The translations under genes and the position numbers were made by a program. DNA of 64,000 nt. Source: Bradyrhizobium hipponense. Lineage in GTDB: Bacteria > Pseudomonadota > Alphaproteobacteria > Rhizobiales > Xanthobacteraceae. The stretch lies in contig NZ_VSTH01000023.1 of NCBI RefSeq assembly GCF_008123965.1, positions 1-64,000 on the forward strand, read 5' to 3'. The notes beneath the pieces were generated by a model that was not told where the DNA came from, did no database searches, and saw nothing but the letters and a program-made list of their open reading frames with translations. Position 1 is the stretch's first letter. Each line of letters starts with the position of its first letter. Of the stretch, positions 11,473 through 21,524 are shown piece after piece.

Positions 11473-13551
11473 ATGCGCCTGACTGCTGGATCGCCCGCAC
11501 GCCTCGGTGCAAGCTGGGACGGACGCGGCACCAATTTCGCGCTGTTCTCCGCCAATGCGCAGAAGGTGGAGTTGTGCCTGTTCGACAGCCAGGGCCGCCG
11601 CGAGCTCGAACGCGTCGAATTGCCGGAGCGTACCGAAGACGTCTGGCACGGCTATCTCAACGACGTCTCGCCAGGCCAGCTCTACGGCTATCGCGTGCAC
11701 GGCCCCTACGAGCCCGAGCACGGCCACCGTTTCAATGCCAACAAGCTGCTGCTCGATCCCTATGCCAAGCGGCTCGCCGGACGGCTGGTCTGGAGCGATG
11801 CGCATTTCGCCTACCGCACCGGCAGCGCGCGCGAGGATCTGTCGTTCGACCGGCGCGACAATGCCCGCGGCATGCCCAAAGCGGTCGTCGTCGACGAGAC
11901 CTTCAACTGGGGCCGCCGCGAGATCCGCCCCCACATCGCCTGGGAAGACACCATCATCTACGAGGCCCACGTCAAGGGCCTGACGCAGAGGCGCGCGGAC
12001 GTGCCGCCGAACCTGCGCGGCACCTATGGCGGCCTGTCGTCGCCCGCGATGATCGAACATCTGAAGAAGCTCGGCGTCACCACGATCGAGCTGCTGCCGA
12101 TCCACAGCTTCGTCGACGATCGCATTCTTGTCGAGAAGAAGCTCTCCAATTATTGGGGCTACAACACGTTGTCCTTCTTCGCGCCGGAGCAGCGCTACGC
12201 CCAGGACAATGCCCTGGATTCCTTCCGCACCACCGTGGCGCGCCTGCACGATGCCGGCATCGAGGTGATGCTGGACGTCGTCTACAACCACACCGCCGAA
12301 GGCAATCACCTTGGTCCGACGCTGTGCTATCGCGGCATCGACAACGCCTCCTATTACTGGCTGAACCGCGAGAATCCGCGCTACTATGACGATTTCACCG
12401 GCTGCGGCTCGTCGGTCAACCTCACCCATCCGCGCGTGCTCCAGGTGGTGATGGATTCGCTGCGCTACTGGGTCGAGGTCTGCCACGTCGACGGCTTTCG
12501 TTTCGACCTCGCCACCACGCTTGCGCGCGGGCCGAACGGTTTTGATCGCGGCAGCTCGTTCCTGACCGCGGTCCGGCAGGATCCTGTGCTCGCCACAGTC
12601 AAGCTGGTCGCCGAACCCTGGGACCTCGGCCTCGGCGGCTACCAGGTCGGCGCGTTTCCCTCGCAATGGTCGGAATGGAACGATCGCTATCGCAGCGCCA
12701 TGCGGCGCTATTGGAGCGGCGAAGGCAGCCTGATCGGCGACATCTCCAGCCGCATGACCGCGTCCTCCGATCTATTCAATCATGACGGGCGGCGGCCGCG
12801 CGCCAGCATCAACCACATCACCGTGCACGACGGCTTCACCCTCGCCGACCTCTTCAGCTACAACGAGAAGCACAACGAGGCCAACGGCGAGGACAACCGC
12901 GACGGCTCCAACGACAACCACAGCAACAATTGCGGTGTCGAGGGCCCGACCGACGATCCGGAAATCCTCAGCCTGCGCCGGCAGCTTCGCAAGAACGTGC
13001 TGGCCTGCCTGATGCTGGCGCAGGGCATTCCCCTGATCCTCGCCGGCGACGAGGTCGGCAACTCGCAATCCGGCAACAACAACGCGTATTGCCAGGATAA
13101 CGAGGTGGGCTGGGTGGGCTGGGACAATCTCGGCAAGGACGGCGACGATATGATCGATTTCGTCGCTCATCTCGCCGACATCCGCCGCCGATTCTCGCAA
13201 CTCCGCAGCCACCGCTGGCTCGACGGCCGCCCCGCGGATGGCGTCGCCTACGGCGTGTTGTGGCTGACGCCGGCCGGTGACGAGATGACGGAAAGCGACT
13301 GGAATTTCCCGGAGGGACGGTTCCTATCCTATGTGATGGGGCCGATGGAACCCGGCGGGGCTGCGATCTTTATCATCCTGAACGCCGCCCCCGAAGAGAT
13401 CGCATTCAAATTGCCCAATATGACCGGATACAAGAGCTGGCAGCAGATCCTCAACACGACCGAGGCCAAGCTGAACACGATTGACTTTCAGCCCGGGAGC
13501 GACAGCAAGGCGCCGCCGCGCTCCGTGCTCGCTTTTGCGGGCGCGCTATGA
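11473..13551 (+). CDS. glgX: Glycogen debranching enzyme GlgX
   Basis: A 692-residue GH13_11 isoamylase-type enzyme hydrolysing alpha-1,6 branches. The N-terminal CBM48 domain is followed by a barrel with D345 (FRFDLATTLAR), E381 (LVAEPWDLGLGGYQVG) and D453 (VHDGFTLADLFSYNEKHN). The start is 3 bases after the glgB stop and the stop overlaps the treZ start (ATGA). Debranching yields linear maltodextrins that TreY and TreZ convert to trehalose, so the order glgX-treZ-treY matches the flow of the pathway. Confidence 0.96.
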   Translation: MRLTAGSPARLGASWDGRGTNFALFSANAQKVELCLFDSQGRRELERVELPERTEDVWHGYLNDVSPGQLYGYRVHGPYEPEHGHRFNANKLLLDPYAKRLAGRLVWSDAHFAYRTGSAREDLSFDRRDNARGMPKAVVVDETFNWGRREIRPHIAWEDTIIYEAHVKGLTQRRADVPPNLRGTYGGLSSPAMIEHLKKLGVTTIELLPIHSFVDDRILVEKKLSNYWGYNTLSFFAPEQRYAQDNALDSFRTTVARLHDAGIEVMLDVVYNHTAEGNHLGPTLCYRGIDNASYYWLNRENPRYYDDFTGCGSSVNLTHPRVLQVVMDSLRYWVEVCHVDGFRFDLATTLARGPNGFDRGSSFLTAVRQDPVLATVKLVAEPWDLGLGGYQVGAFPSQWSEWNDRYRSAMRRYWSGEGSLIGDISSRMTASSDLFNHDGRRPRASINHITVHDGFTLADLFSYNEKHNEANGEDNRDGSNDNHSNNCGVEGPTDDPEILSLRRQLRKNVLACLMLAQGIPLILAGDEVGNSQSGNNNAYCQDNEVGWVGWDNLGKDGDDMIDFVAHLADIRRRFSQLRSHRWLDGRPADGVAYGVLWLTPAGDEMTESDWNFPEGRFLSYVMGPMEPGGAAIFIILNAAPEEIAFKLPNMTGYKSWQQILNTTEAKLNTIDFQPGSDSKAPPRSVLAFAGAL

Positions 13552-15302
13552 GGCCATCCTTCGGCGCCAGGCCGACGAAGGACAGCGTATCGTTCCGGCT
13601 ATGGGCCCCGGGCGCAAGACGCGTCGATCTCCTGCTCGACAGAATGCATGCGATGCAGCGCCGGCAGGATGGCTGGTACGTGGCTGACATTTCCGGCCTG
13701 ACCGCCGGCAGCGCCTACAAGTTCAGAATCGACGACGAAATCGACGTGCCCGATCCCGCCTCGGCGTTCCAGCCCGAGGACGTGTTCGGTCCGAGCGAGG
13801 TGGTCGATCATGACGCCTTCACGTGGCGCGCGCGCGATTGGCGCGGACGCCCCTGGGAAGAGACGGTGCTGATCGAAACCCATGTCGGCACGTTCACGGC
13901 GGAAGGCACTTACCGCGCCATGATCGCCAGGCTCGATCATCTCGTTGCGACCGGCATCACCGCGCTGGAATTGATGCCACTTGCGGATTTCGCGGGCCGG
14001 CGCGGCTGGGGCTATGACGGCGTGCTGTGGTATGCACCCGACAGCGCCTATGGCCGTCCGGAAGACCTGAAGACGCTGATCGACGAAGCGCATCTGCGCG
14101 GGCTGGTGGTGTTTCTCGACGTGGTGTACAATCATTTCGGCCCCGAAGGAAATTACCTCGGCCGCTACGCCCCGACCTTCTTCACCGACGCCCACACACC
14201 GTGGGGCAGCGCGATCGACTATCGGCTGCCGCAGGTGCGCGCGTTTGCAGTCGAGAACGCTCTGTCCTGGCTTACCGACTACCGCTTCGACGGCCTGCGG
14301 CTTGACGCCGCCAACCATATCATGGCGATCCCCGGCGAGCAGTCGATGCTGCAGGATCTCAGCGTCGCCACGGGCGAACTCGCCAAGGCGACCGGGCGGC
14401 ACATCCATCTGGTGCTGGAGAACGGCGACAATCGCGCAAGCTTGCTCGATGCCGCGCAGGATCCGCCGAACGGCAAATATCGTGCGCAGTGGAACGACGA
14501 CTACCATCACGTCTGGCACGTGATGCTGACCGGCGAGCTCGCCGGCTACTATGCCGACTACCAGACGCCGCGCATGGATCTCGCGCGTGCGCTGGCGTCC
14601 GGCTTCGTCTACCAGGGCGAGATCTCGGAATTCTGGGGCAAGAAGCCGCGCGGCGAGCCGAGCGGCGAGCTGCCGCCGGCCACCTTCGTGAATTTCCTCC
14701 AGAACCACGACCAGATCGGCAACCGCCCGCTGGGCGACCGGCTCGAAAGCCTGGCATCGCCGCAGCAGATCGAGGCTGCGCTGGCGGTGACGCTTCTGGC
14801 TCCCATGATACCAATGCTGTTCATGGGCGAGGAATGGGGCTCGACGGCACCCTTCCCGTTCTTCTGCGACTTCCAGGGCGGGCTCGCCGATGCCGTGCGC
14901 AAGGGCCGCCGGCAGGAATATGCCTGGGCCTACGAGAAATACGGCGACGAGGTGCCCGACCCGCTTGATCCGGCGACGCTGAAATCGGCCGTGCTCGACT
15001 GGACCGGCCGCACGCCGGAGCAGGAGGCGCGGCTCGCTCTGGTGCGAGACCTGCTCGCGCTCCGTCGCAAGGAAATCGCGCCGCGGCTGAAGGGCGCGAT
15101 CTTCGGCGATGCCGAGGCCGCCGACAGCGGCTTGCTCACCGCGCATTGGCGCATGGGCGACGGAACGATGTTGCGCCTCGCCGCCAATCTGTCCGATCGG
15201 GAGATCGCGCATTCCAGCAATAACGCGGGCACGCCGATCTGGGGCGGCGCGGCCGGCGACCGGCTTCCGCCCTGGTCGGTGGTCTGGCGTCTCGGAGGTT
15301 AG
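13548..15302 (+). CDS. treZ: Malto-oligosyltrehalose trehalohydrolase TreZ
   Basis: A 584-residue GH13_10 enzyme that releases trehalose from malto-oligosyltrehalose. An N-terminal beta-sandwich domain (RLWAPGARRVDLLLD) precedes the barrel, which carries D253 (LRLDAANHI), E291 (LVLENGDNRA) and D388 (LQNHDQIGNRPLGDR). The start overlaps the glgX stop by 4 bases, and treY begins one base after its stop, so translation is probably coupled. It partners TreY in the two-step conversion of linear glucan ends to trehalose. Confidence 0.96.
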   Translation: MRPSFGARPTKDSVSFRLWAPGARRVDLLLDRMHAMQRRQDGWYVADISGLTAGSAYKFRIDDEIDVPDPASAFQPEDVFGPSEVVDHDAFTWRARDWRGRPWEETVLIETHVGTFTAEGTYRAMIARLDHLVATGITALELMPLADFAGRRGWGYDGVLWYAPDSAYGRPEDLKTLIDEAHLRGLVVFLDVVYNHFGPEGNYLGRYAPTFFTDAHTPWGSAIDYRLPQVRAFAVENALSWLTDYRFDGLRLDAANHIMAIPGEQSMLQDLSVATGELAKATGRHIHLVLENGDNRASLLDAAQDPPNGKYRAQWNDDYHHVWHVMLTGELAGYYADYQTPRMDLARALASGFVYQGEISEFWGKKPRGEPSGELPPATFVNFLQNHDQIGNRPLGDRLESLASPQQIEAALAVTLLAPMIPMLFMGEEWGSTAPFPFFCDFQGGLADAVRKGRRQEYAWAYEKYGDEVPDPLDPATLKSAVLDWTGRTPEQEARLALVRDLLALRRKEIAPRLKGAIFGDAEAADSGLLTAHWRMGDGTMLRLAANLSDREIAHSSNNAGTPIWGGAAGDRLPPWSVVWRLGG

Positions 15303-15303
15303 C

Positions 15304-18087
15304 ATGCCTCCGGCCATTCCCCTTGCAACCTATCGCCTCCAACTCACCGCGGATTTCGATTTCGACAAGGCCGCTGCGGTGGTGCCTTACCTGAAGGCGC
15401 TGGGGATCACCCATCTCTACACCTCGCCGGTGATGAAGGCCCGCAAGGGATCGACGCACGGTTACGACACCGTTGATCACAGCCAGTTCAATCCCGAGCT
15501 CGGCGGCGAGGCCGGCTTCGCGCGGCTGAGCGCGGCGCTGGCCACGCACGATCTCGGCCTCATCGTCGATTTCGTGCCCAATCATGTCGGCGTGCATTTT
15601 GCTGACAATCCCTGGTGGCTGGACGTGCTGGAATGGGGACCAAATTCGCCGCACGCAGTCGCCTTCGATATCGACTGGGACCTGCTGCCCCACCGCGCCC
15701 GCGGCGGCGTGCTGTTGCCGATCCTCGGCTCATCCTATGGCGACTCGCTCGAGCGCGGTGAGATCGAATTACGCTACGATTCCGATGATGGCAGTTTTTC
15801 CGCCTGGTATTTCGAGCATCGCCTGCCAATCGCGCCGGAGCGCTATGGCGAGATGCTGCGGATGATCGTGAAGGAGGCTGACGCCGCCGGGACGGAAGCG
15901 GGCCAGCGCATGCTCGCGCTTGCGGCGCGCTACACGGGACTGCGCCGTCCCAATCGCAAGGAAGCTCCCGCCTTCAAGAGCGAGCTCAGAGAGATCGCGG
16001 GAGGTGCCGATATCATCGCCCGCGGCCTTGGCGCCTATCGCGCGGCAAAGGACCGGCCGGCGCCGACCCTGGCGCTGCATCATCTGCTGGAGCGTCAGCA
16101 CTACAAGCTCGGCCACTGGCGGCTTGCCTCCAGCGACATCAATTATCGCCGCTTCTTCGACGTCAACGGGCTCGCCGGTTTGCGTGTCGAGGATCCCGGT
16201 ACGTTCGCGGCCACCCACAGGCTGGTGAAGCAATTGGTTGCCGACGGAAAGTTGCAGGGCATTCGCCTCGACCACATCGACGGCCTGCGCGACCCCGCGC
16301 AATATTGCCAGCGGCTGCGCCGGCTGGTTCGCGACGCGCAAGGCCCGAACAAGCCGTTCTATACCGTCATCGAGAAGATCCTCTGCGAGCACGAGCGCCT
16401 GCCGCACTTCGCCGGCGTTCACGGCACCACCGGCTATGAGTGGATGAACGTCATCACCCAAGTGCTGGTCGACCCGAAGGGACTGGAAGCGCTGGACGAG
16501 ACCTGGCGGCAGGTCAGCAACCGGCCGCCGCGGCTTGCGCCTTACGTCAAGGACGCCAAGCGGCGCGTGCTGGAGACGCTTCTGACCAGCGAATTCACCG
16601 TGCTGACGCGGCTGCTCGCGCGCATCGCCAACGGCCACTACTCGACCCGCGACTTCTCGGCCGACAGCCTGCGGCAGGCGCTCGAACTCTACGTGCTGCA
16701 TTTTCCGGTCTATCGCACCTATCTCACCACCGGCGCACCGACGGCGCACGACCGCAAGCTGATCGACGAGACAATCGCGCGTGCACGCGCAGAGTGGTTC
16801 GCTGCGGACGATGGCATTTTCGACTTCCTGCGCGATGCCCTCACCATGGACCTGCTCAAGCCCGGCCGTCCCCCGCACAGCGCCCCGCGGGTGCGCCGCT
16901 TCGCGCTGAAGGTGCAGCAGTTCACCGGGCCGCTGATGGCGAAGTCGTTGGAGGACACCGCCTTCTATCAGTACCACCGGCTGCTCGCACTGAATGAAGT
17001 CGGCGGCGATCCTGCGAGCGCGGGACTTGCGATTCCCGCCTTCCACGACGCCATGCAGGCCCGCGCCAGGGAATGGCCGCGCGGCATGACCGCAACCGCG
17101 ACCCACGACACCAAGCGCGGCGAGGACGCCCGCGCACGGATCGCCGCGCTCAGCGAGATTCCCGGCGAATGGACCAGCGCGGTATCTCGCTGGAAGGTGT
17201 TGAACGCACCGCACCTCGCGCTGCGCGGCAATCTGCGCGCACCATCGGCGACGTTCGAGTACATGCTCTACCAGACCCTGCTCGGCGCATGGCCGCTTGA
17301 GGGACCCGACGCCGGGTTCGTCGAGCGCATCCAGGCTTACGCGCTCAAGGCCGCGCGCGAAGGCAAGGAGGAAACGAGTTGGCTCAACCCGCATGAGGCC
17401 TACGAGGCGGGCATAAGGGATTTCGTCGCCAAGGTCCTCGATCCTGCGCAGTCGGGCGAATTCCTGGAGGCGCTGCAAATCTTGGCGCGCCGCGTCGCGC
17501 TGCTCGGTACGTTGAACTCGCTGAGCCTGCTCACGCTCAAGACAACGCTGCCGGGCGTCCCGGACTTCTACCAGGGCACCGAATCCTGGGATCTGTCGCT
17601 GGTCGATCCCGACAATCGCCGCCCGGTGGATTTTGCCGCCCGGCGCGCGGCGCTGGTATCGCTGGAAGCTCCGGACTGGTCCGGCCTGATCAAGGCATGG
17701 CCGGATGGTCGGCTCAAGCTGGCTTGGACGCGGCACCTCCTCAAGCTGCGCAACGAACTCGCCGAAATCTTCACGCAGGGCGACTACCAGCCGCTGGAGG
17801 TGCGCGGCGCGCATGCCGACCACGTCATCGCCTTCGCCCGCCGGCGCGGCCGCGCCGCGGCGATCGTCGTGGTGGGGCGCCAGTTTGCGCCGTTCACGCA
17901 AGCGGGCCGGGAATGGCCGGTGCTCGAGGAATTTGACGCAACAGTCGATATCACGGGCCATGCTGCGACAGGGCTTGCCGGCAATGAATTGCCGATTGTG
18001 CAGGCCCTTCGCGATTTTCCCGCTGTTGTCATCGCGGCGCGCACGACAGGCGCGTTAAAGCCTGCACGACAGCGCGCCAGCCGCTGA
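15304..18087 (+). CDS. treY: Malto-oligosyltrehalose synthase TreY
   Basis: A 927-residue GH13_26 enzyme that isomerises the reducing-end alpha-1,4 bond of maltodextrin to alpha-1,1. It begins with the typical ATYRLQL-x-FDFDKAAAVVPYLKALGITHLYTSP region and has D323 (GIRLDHIDGLRDP), E357 (YTVIEKILCEHERLP) and a C-terminal PGVPDFYQGTESWDLSLVDPDNRRPVD segment typical of TreY. The ATG at 15304, immediately after the treZ stop, is preferred over a longer frame running back into treZ. It ends the six-gene operon, 3 bases from the stop of the convergent PHA-system gene. Confidence 0.96.
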   Translation: MPPAIPLATYRLQLTADFDFDKAAAVVPYLKALGITHLYTSPVMKARKGSTHGYDTVDHSQFNPELGGEAGFARLSAALATHDLGLIVDFVPNHVGVHFADNPWWLDVLEWGPNSPHAVAFDIDWDLLPHRARGGVLLPILGSSYGDSLERGEIELRYDSDDGSFSAWYFEHRLPIAPERYGEMLRMIVKEADAAGTEAGQRMLALAARYTGLRRPNRKEAPAFKSELREIAGGADIIARGLGAYRAAKDRPAPTLALHHLLERQHYKLGHWRLASSDINYRRFFDVNGLAGLRVEDPGTFAATHRLVKQLVADGKLQGIRLDHIDGLRDPAQYCQRLRRLVRDAQGPNKPFYTVIEKILCEHERLPHFAGVHGTTGYEWMNVITQVLVDPKGLEALDETWRQVSNRPPRLAPYVKDAKRRVLETLLTSEFTVLTRLLARIANGHYSTRDFSADSLRQALELYVLHFPVYRTYLTTGAPTAHDRKLIDETIARARAEWFAADDGIFDFLRDALTMDLLKPGRPPHSAPRVRRFALKVQQFTGPLMAKSLEDTAFYQYHRLLALNEVGGDPASAGLAIPAFHDAMQARAREWPRGMTATATHDTKRGEDARARIAALSEIPGEWTSAVSRWKVLNAPHLALRGNLRAPSATFEYMLYQTLLGAWPLEGPDAGFVERIQAYALKAAREGKEETSWLNPHEAYEAGIRDFVAKVLDPAQSGEFLEALQILARRVALLGTLNSLSLLTLKTTLPGVPDFYQGTESWDLSLVDPDNRRPVDFAARRAALVSLEAPDWSGLIKAWPDGRLKLAWTRHLLKLRNELAEIFTQGDYQPLEVRGAHADHVIAFARRRGRAAAIVVVGRQFAPFTQAGREWPVLEEFDATVDITGHAATGLAGNELPIVQALRDFPAVVIAARTTGALKPARQRASR

Positions 18088-18090
18088 ACA

Positions 18091-18408
18091 CTATTTCCCG
18101 CCGTCCTTCGTCAGCAGCAATTGCCCGCGCTTGCGGATTGTGGCCTGCGCCATTTCGGCGAAACGCTGCAGCAGCCACGGCAGCACCACCTCGACCCGGA
18201 CGCTATCGTCGCCGACGTCGACCTGTCCGGTCGCGGTCTGTCCAAGCGCGCGGATGCGGAAATTCATCGTGTCGCCGCTCCAGCGCTCCTCCTCGACCTG
18301 CATCACTGGAATACTGGCTGCGGCTCGTCCGAGGCCGGTCTTGAGCCGACGCGCTGCCTCTTCGCGGCCGAGACGATGGGGAATTGAAACGACGAGCGGT
18401 GCGGACAT
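18091..18408 (-). CDS. Polyhydroxyalkanoic acid system family protein
   Basis: A 105-residue protein resembling the PHA_gran_rgn family, found beside polyhydroxyalkanoate genes in many proteobacteria. It starts with MSAPLVVSIPHRLGREEAARRLKTG and has the alternating beta pattern of a small START-like/SRPBCC-type fold, ending in a basic tail. The biochemical role is not established; family members have been proposed to regulate or bind storage granules. Its stop lies 3 bases from the treY stop, so the two transcripts must overlap at their ends. Confidence 0.75.
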   Translation of the reverse strand: MSAPLVVSIPHRLGREEAARRLKTGLGRAAASIPVMQVEEERWSGDTMNFRIRALGQTATGQVDVGDDSVRVEVVLPWLLQRFAEMAQATIRKRGQLLLTKDGGK

Positions 18409-18485
18409 GATCCTGCCCCGTGATGATTGATCCTCAACTCATTATGTCGGCCGCACAGGCAAAGGTTCCATGCGCTTCACCCTGC

Positions 18486-18510
18486 GGAACTTTCAAACCT
18501 GCGGCAAGTT
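18486..18510 (+). promoter_or_regulatory. EcfG-like promoter upstream of the DUF3309 gene
   Basis: GGAAC at 18486-18490, a 17-base spacer and GTT at 18508-18510 match the alphaproteobacterial general-stress sigma factor (EcfG/RpoE2) consensus. The predicted transcription start is about 50 bases before the DUF3309 start codon, with no other gene between. Confidence 0.6.
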
Positions 18511-18568
18511 GCCGTGAGCATAACAGACAAACACAACCCTTTCCGCAAAAGGGGTGGAGGAGATGCGC

Positions 18569-18733
18569 ATGTCTATTGGTACAATTATTCTGATCATCCT
18601 GGTCATCGCCCTGCTCGGCGGCTTCAGCGGCATCGGCGGCGGACCGTTCTACGGCACCGGCTATTACGGCGGCGGCGGCCTCGGGCTCGTGATCATCATC
18701 CTGCTGATCCTGCTTCTGCTCGGACGGATCTAG
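18569..18733 (+). CDS. DUF3309 family small membrane protein
   Basis: A 54-residue protein starting MSIGTIILIILVIALLGG, then a glycine/tyrosine-rich turn and a second hydrophobic stretch ending LLLLLGRI. This two-segment layout is the signature of DUF3309 proteins, which are abundant in rhizobia and of unknown function. A GGTGGAGG ribosome binding site (18553-18560) sits 8 bases before the ATG at 18569; an in-frame ATG at 18563 would be too close. The EcfG-like promoter upstream suggests stress induction. Confidence 0.85.
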   Translation: MSIGTIILIILVIALLGGFSGIGGGPFYGTGYYGGGGLGLVIIILLILLLLGRI

Positions 18734-18748
18734 CCGCCAGCGTCGTCC

Positions 18749-18779
18749 GGTGGGTTCGCTGCAAGGAGCGGAACCCACC
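18749..18779. terminator. Stem-loop between convergent DUF3309 and ligD genes
   Basis: GGTGGGTTC (18749-18757) pairs with GAACCCACC (18771-18779), with an inner GCT/AGC pairing. It lies between two convergent genes, where a bidirectional terminator is expected, although no T-tract follows. Elements of the form GTGGGTT...AACCCAC are also dispersed repeats in Bradyrhizobium-like genomes, so it may be both. Confidence 0.55.
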
Positions 18780-18788
18780 CTACTTCAT

Positions 18789-21467
18789 CTATTTCACTTT
18801 CGCCGCGAGCTTCTTCATCGCCGATTTGACCGGCGCGGCCGCATCGTCATAGCCCTCCCACGCCTTCGAGCGCGCCAGCAATCCCGGCACGGTCCGTAGT
18901 GTGTATCGTTTCGGATCGAGATCGCCCTTCACCTGCGTCCACGTGACAGGCATCGACACGGTCGCCGCGTCGCGCGCGCGGGGCGAGAGCGCCGCCACCG
19001 CCGTCGACATCCGATCATTGCGCAAATAGTCGAGGAAGATTTTTCCGTTGCGCAGCTTCTTCGACATGTTGAGCAGATAGCGCTCGGGATCGTCATCGGC
19101 CATCCATTGGCAGACGCCTTGCGCAAACGCCTTGGCTTCCTTCCAGCTGACTTTGTCGCGCGCGCCATAGAGCAACGGCACCACGACATGCAGGCCCTTG
19201 CCGCCAGTGGTTTTGCAAAAGCTGTCCATCCCGAGATCGGTCAGCCGCTGCCGCATCTCCTTAGCCGCTTCGACCACGCCGGCAAATTCCACATCCGGCG
19301 CGGGATCGAGGTCGAACACCAGCCGGCCCGGCGTGTCATAGGCGTAAGGTGCACAATTCCAGGGGTGCAGCTCCACGCCGCCGATCTGCGCCACGGCCGC
19401 GAGCCCCTCGACGCGGTCGATCTGCAGATAGGGCTTACGGTCGCCGGAGACCCTCGCGAGTTCCAGAAGATTCGACGCCCCCTGCATGGCGTGGCGCTGG
19501 AAGAAGCACTCGCCCTTGATGCCATCGGGCGCGCGGATCAAGGAGCAGGGCCGTCCCTTCAGGTGAACGATCATCCATTCGCCGACGGCTTCGAAATAGC
19601 GCGCCAGATCCAGCTTGGTGACCGGCTCGCCATCACCGCCGTCGGGCCAGAGCTCCTTGTCCGGCTTGGAGATGACGACGCCCATCACCTCCGCATTTTG
19701 GCCGTTCTGTTTCGGGCGCCCTGCGGACTTCGCCTTCGCGCGTGACTTCGTCCGCGTGTCGGTGGAAGGCTCGGCCAGCTCGGTATCGACGGGCGTTTCC
19801 GCCTCGACCTCCTCGGCCGGTTTGTCCTGCCGCAGCCCCTTGAAGGCAGCCTGGCGAACGTTGCCGTCGGCGGTGAAGCCGGCGAACTCGATCTCCGCGA
19901 CGAGCTCCGGCTTCAGCCAGTGCATCTCGCGGGTTTTCTTTGGCGCATTCTTGCCGCCGAATGGACTTTGCTTCGCTTCCGCCGCCTTCAACAGCGGCAT
20001 GATGCGCTTCACCTTGTCGGCGCCGAAGCCGGTACCGACCATGCCGACAAACGCGAGGTGATCGCCGCGATGCACGCCAGCCATCAGCGAGCGGAATTTG
20101 CCGTTGGTGGTCTTGTAGCCGCCGATCACGACTTCATGGCCGGCCCGGCATTTGGCCTTGGTCCAGCTTTCGGTCCGGCCGGAGCGATAGGGTGCGTCGA
20201 GCTTCTTGGACACGACCCCTTCCAGCTCGAGCTTGCAGGCCGATTGCAGCACGGCATCGCCGCCACTCTCGAAATGCTCGACATAGCGGATCTGGCTCGA
20301 TTTCCGCTTGCGTGCTTCCAGCAATTCCTTGAGACGCGCCTTGCGCTCGCCGAGCGGCAGGCGGCGGCAGTCGAGACCTTCCGCGAACAAGAGATCGAAA
20401 GCAAAGAAGATGAGGTCTTCGGTCCTGCCATCGGACAACGCCGCCTGGAGCGAGGAGAAGTTTGGCGCGCCGTTATGGTCGAGCGCGACGATCTCGCCGT
20501 CGATCATCATATCCGGCAACCCGCCCGCCTCCTTCACAATCGAGGCGAACTTGTCGGTCCAATCGAGGCCCTTGCGGGTCTTCAGCGTCGCCGTGCCGTC
20601 CTCGACGCGAAGCTGAACACGGTAGCCATCGAACTTGATCTCGTGGCACCAGCCTTCGCCGGGTGGCGGGCGTTCGACCGACGTGCAGAGCTGCGGCGCC
20701 ACGAAGTCCGGCATCTCCGAAACCGCCTTGGCGGTCGCCGCCTTAGTTGCTTTCTTGCCGCCCTTCAACGCCGCACGCGGCGCCGGCTTGACGGTACGCC
20801 CTTTCGGCTCCTCGGCGCGATTGGACTGCCAGATCGCATTGGCCTTGCCCTTGCCGCCAGTTGCCAACATGAAAGGTTTTGGTGCGCGGCCCTTGCCCTC
20901 GGCGATCTGCTCCATCGCGCGGCCGGAGGCGACCGACTTGTCTTCATCGAGAATGGTGTTGTCCTTACCCTCTTGCGCATACTCGTCGCGATGCTTGATC
21001 AGGAGCCAGTTGGTGCGCTTGCCGCCGGTGCGGTCGTTGCGCATCCGCACCAGCACCCAGCTGCCATGCAGCTTGTCGCCGTGCAGGGTGAACTTCAGGT
21101 CGCCCTTCTTGAAGCCGCGTTCGGGATCCTCCGCCTCCCAATAACCGCGGTCCCACAGCATCACCGTGCCGCCGCCATACTGGCCTTCCGGAATGGTGCC
21201 TTCGAAATCGCCGTAGTCGAGCGGGTGGTCTTCGACCTCCACGGCCAGCCGCTTGTCGTGCGGATCGAGCGAGGGCCCCTTCGTCACGGCCCAGGACTTG
21301 AAGACGCCGTCGAACTCCAGACGAAAATCGTAATGGAGCCGCGTCGCATCGTGCTTCTGAATCACGAAACGCCGCTGCTTCGACGGCGCCACCGCCGTCG
21401 TCCCGGAGGGCTCGGGCGTGATCTCGAAGTCCCGCTTCTTGCGATAGGTGGAGAGGTTTCTCAGCAC
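18789..21467 (-). CDS. ligD: Multifunctional NHEJ DNA ligase LigD (PE-LIG-POL)
   Basis: An 892-residue ATP-dependent DNA ligase D that processes and seals double-strand breaks with Ku. Domains in order: a 3'-phosphoesterase module (about 30-170; [13 protein letters not shown] at 39-51), an ATP-dependent ligase module (about 255-560; adenylated Lys278 in EIKFDGYR), then a primase/polymerase module (about 600-890; [11 protein letters not shown] metal site). A Lys/Ala-rich linker joins the first two. The start is GTG ([14 protein letters not shown]). It is transcribed divergently from ku through a 119-base shared promoter region. Confidence 0.97.
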   Translation of the reverse strand: MLRNLSTYRKKRDFEITPEPSGTTAVAPSKQRRFVIQKHDATRLHYDFRLEFDGVFKSWAVTKGPSLDPHDKRLAVEVEDHPLDYGDFEGTIPEGQYGGGTVMLWDRGYWEAEDPERGFKKGDLKFTLHGDKLHGSWVLVRMRNDRTGGKRTNWLLIKHRDEYAQEGKDNTILDEDKSVASGRAMEQIAEGKGRAPKPFMLATGGKGKANAIWQSNRAEEPKGRTVKPAPRAALKGGKKATKAATAKAVSEMPDFVAPQLCTSVERPPPGEGWCHEIKFDGYRVQLRVEDGTATLKTRKGLDWTDKFASIVKEAGGLPDMMIDGEIVALDHNGAPNFSSLQAALSDGRTEDLIFFAFDLLFAEGLDCRRLPLGERKARLKELLEARKRKSSQIRYVEHFESGGDAVLQSACKLELEGVVSKKLDAPYRSGRTESWTKAKCRAGHEVVIGGYKTTNGKFRSLMAGVHRGDHLAFVGMVGTGFGADKVKRIMPLLKAAEAKQSPFGGKNAPKKTREMHWLKPELVAEIEFAGFTADGNVRQAAFKGLRQDKPAEEVEAETPVDTELAEPSTDTRTKSRAKAKSAGRPKQNGQNAEVMGVVISKPDKELWPDGGDGEPVTKLDLARYFEAVGEWMIVHLKGRPCSLIRAPDGIKGECFFQRHAMQGASNLLELARVSGDRKPYLQIDRVEGLAAVAQIGGVELHPWNCAPYAYDTPGRLVFDLDPAPDVEFAGVVEAAKEMRQRLTDLGMDSFCKTTGGKGLHVVVPLLYGARDKVSWKEAKAFAQGVCQWMADDDPERYLLNMSKKLRNGKIFLDYLRNDRMSTAVAALSPRARDAATVSMPVTWTQVKGDLDPKRYTLRTVPGLLARSKAWEGYDDAAAPVKSAMKKLAAKVK

Positions 21468-21524
21468 GATTGATCCTGCATTCTTGCGCGCGTACCCAAG
21501 CCTATCATGGGCAAAGTCCCACCC

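Noticed and set aside
10906..12666. A 586-codon frame on the - strand across glgB and glgX
   Set aside because: It spans the junction of two real genes, which a genuine gene would not do here.
13599..15317. A 572-codon frame on the - strand opposite treZ
   Set aside because: Antisense shadow; no recognisable domain.
15769..17961. A 730-codon frame on the - strand opposite treY
   Set aside because: An antisense shadow of a strongly supported GH13 gene; no motif or ribosome binding site.
19920..21473. A 517-codon frame on the + strand opposite ligD
   Set aside because: Antisense to a three-domain ligase and running into the ku promoter region.
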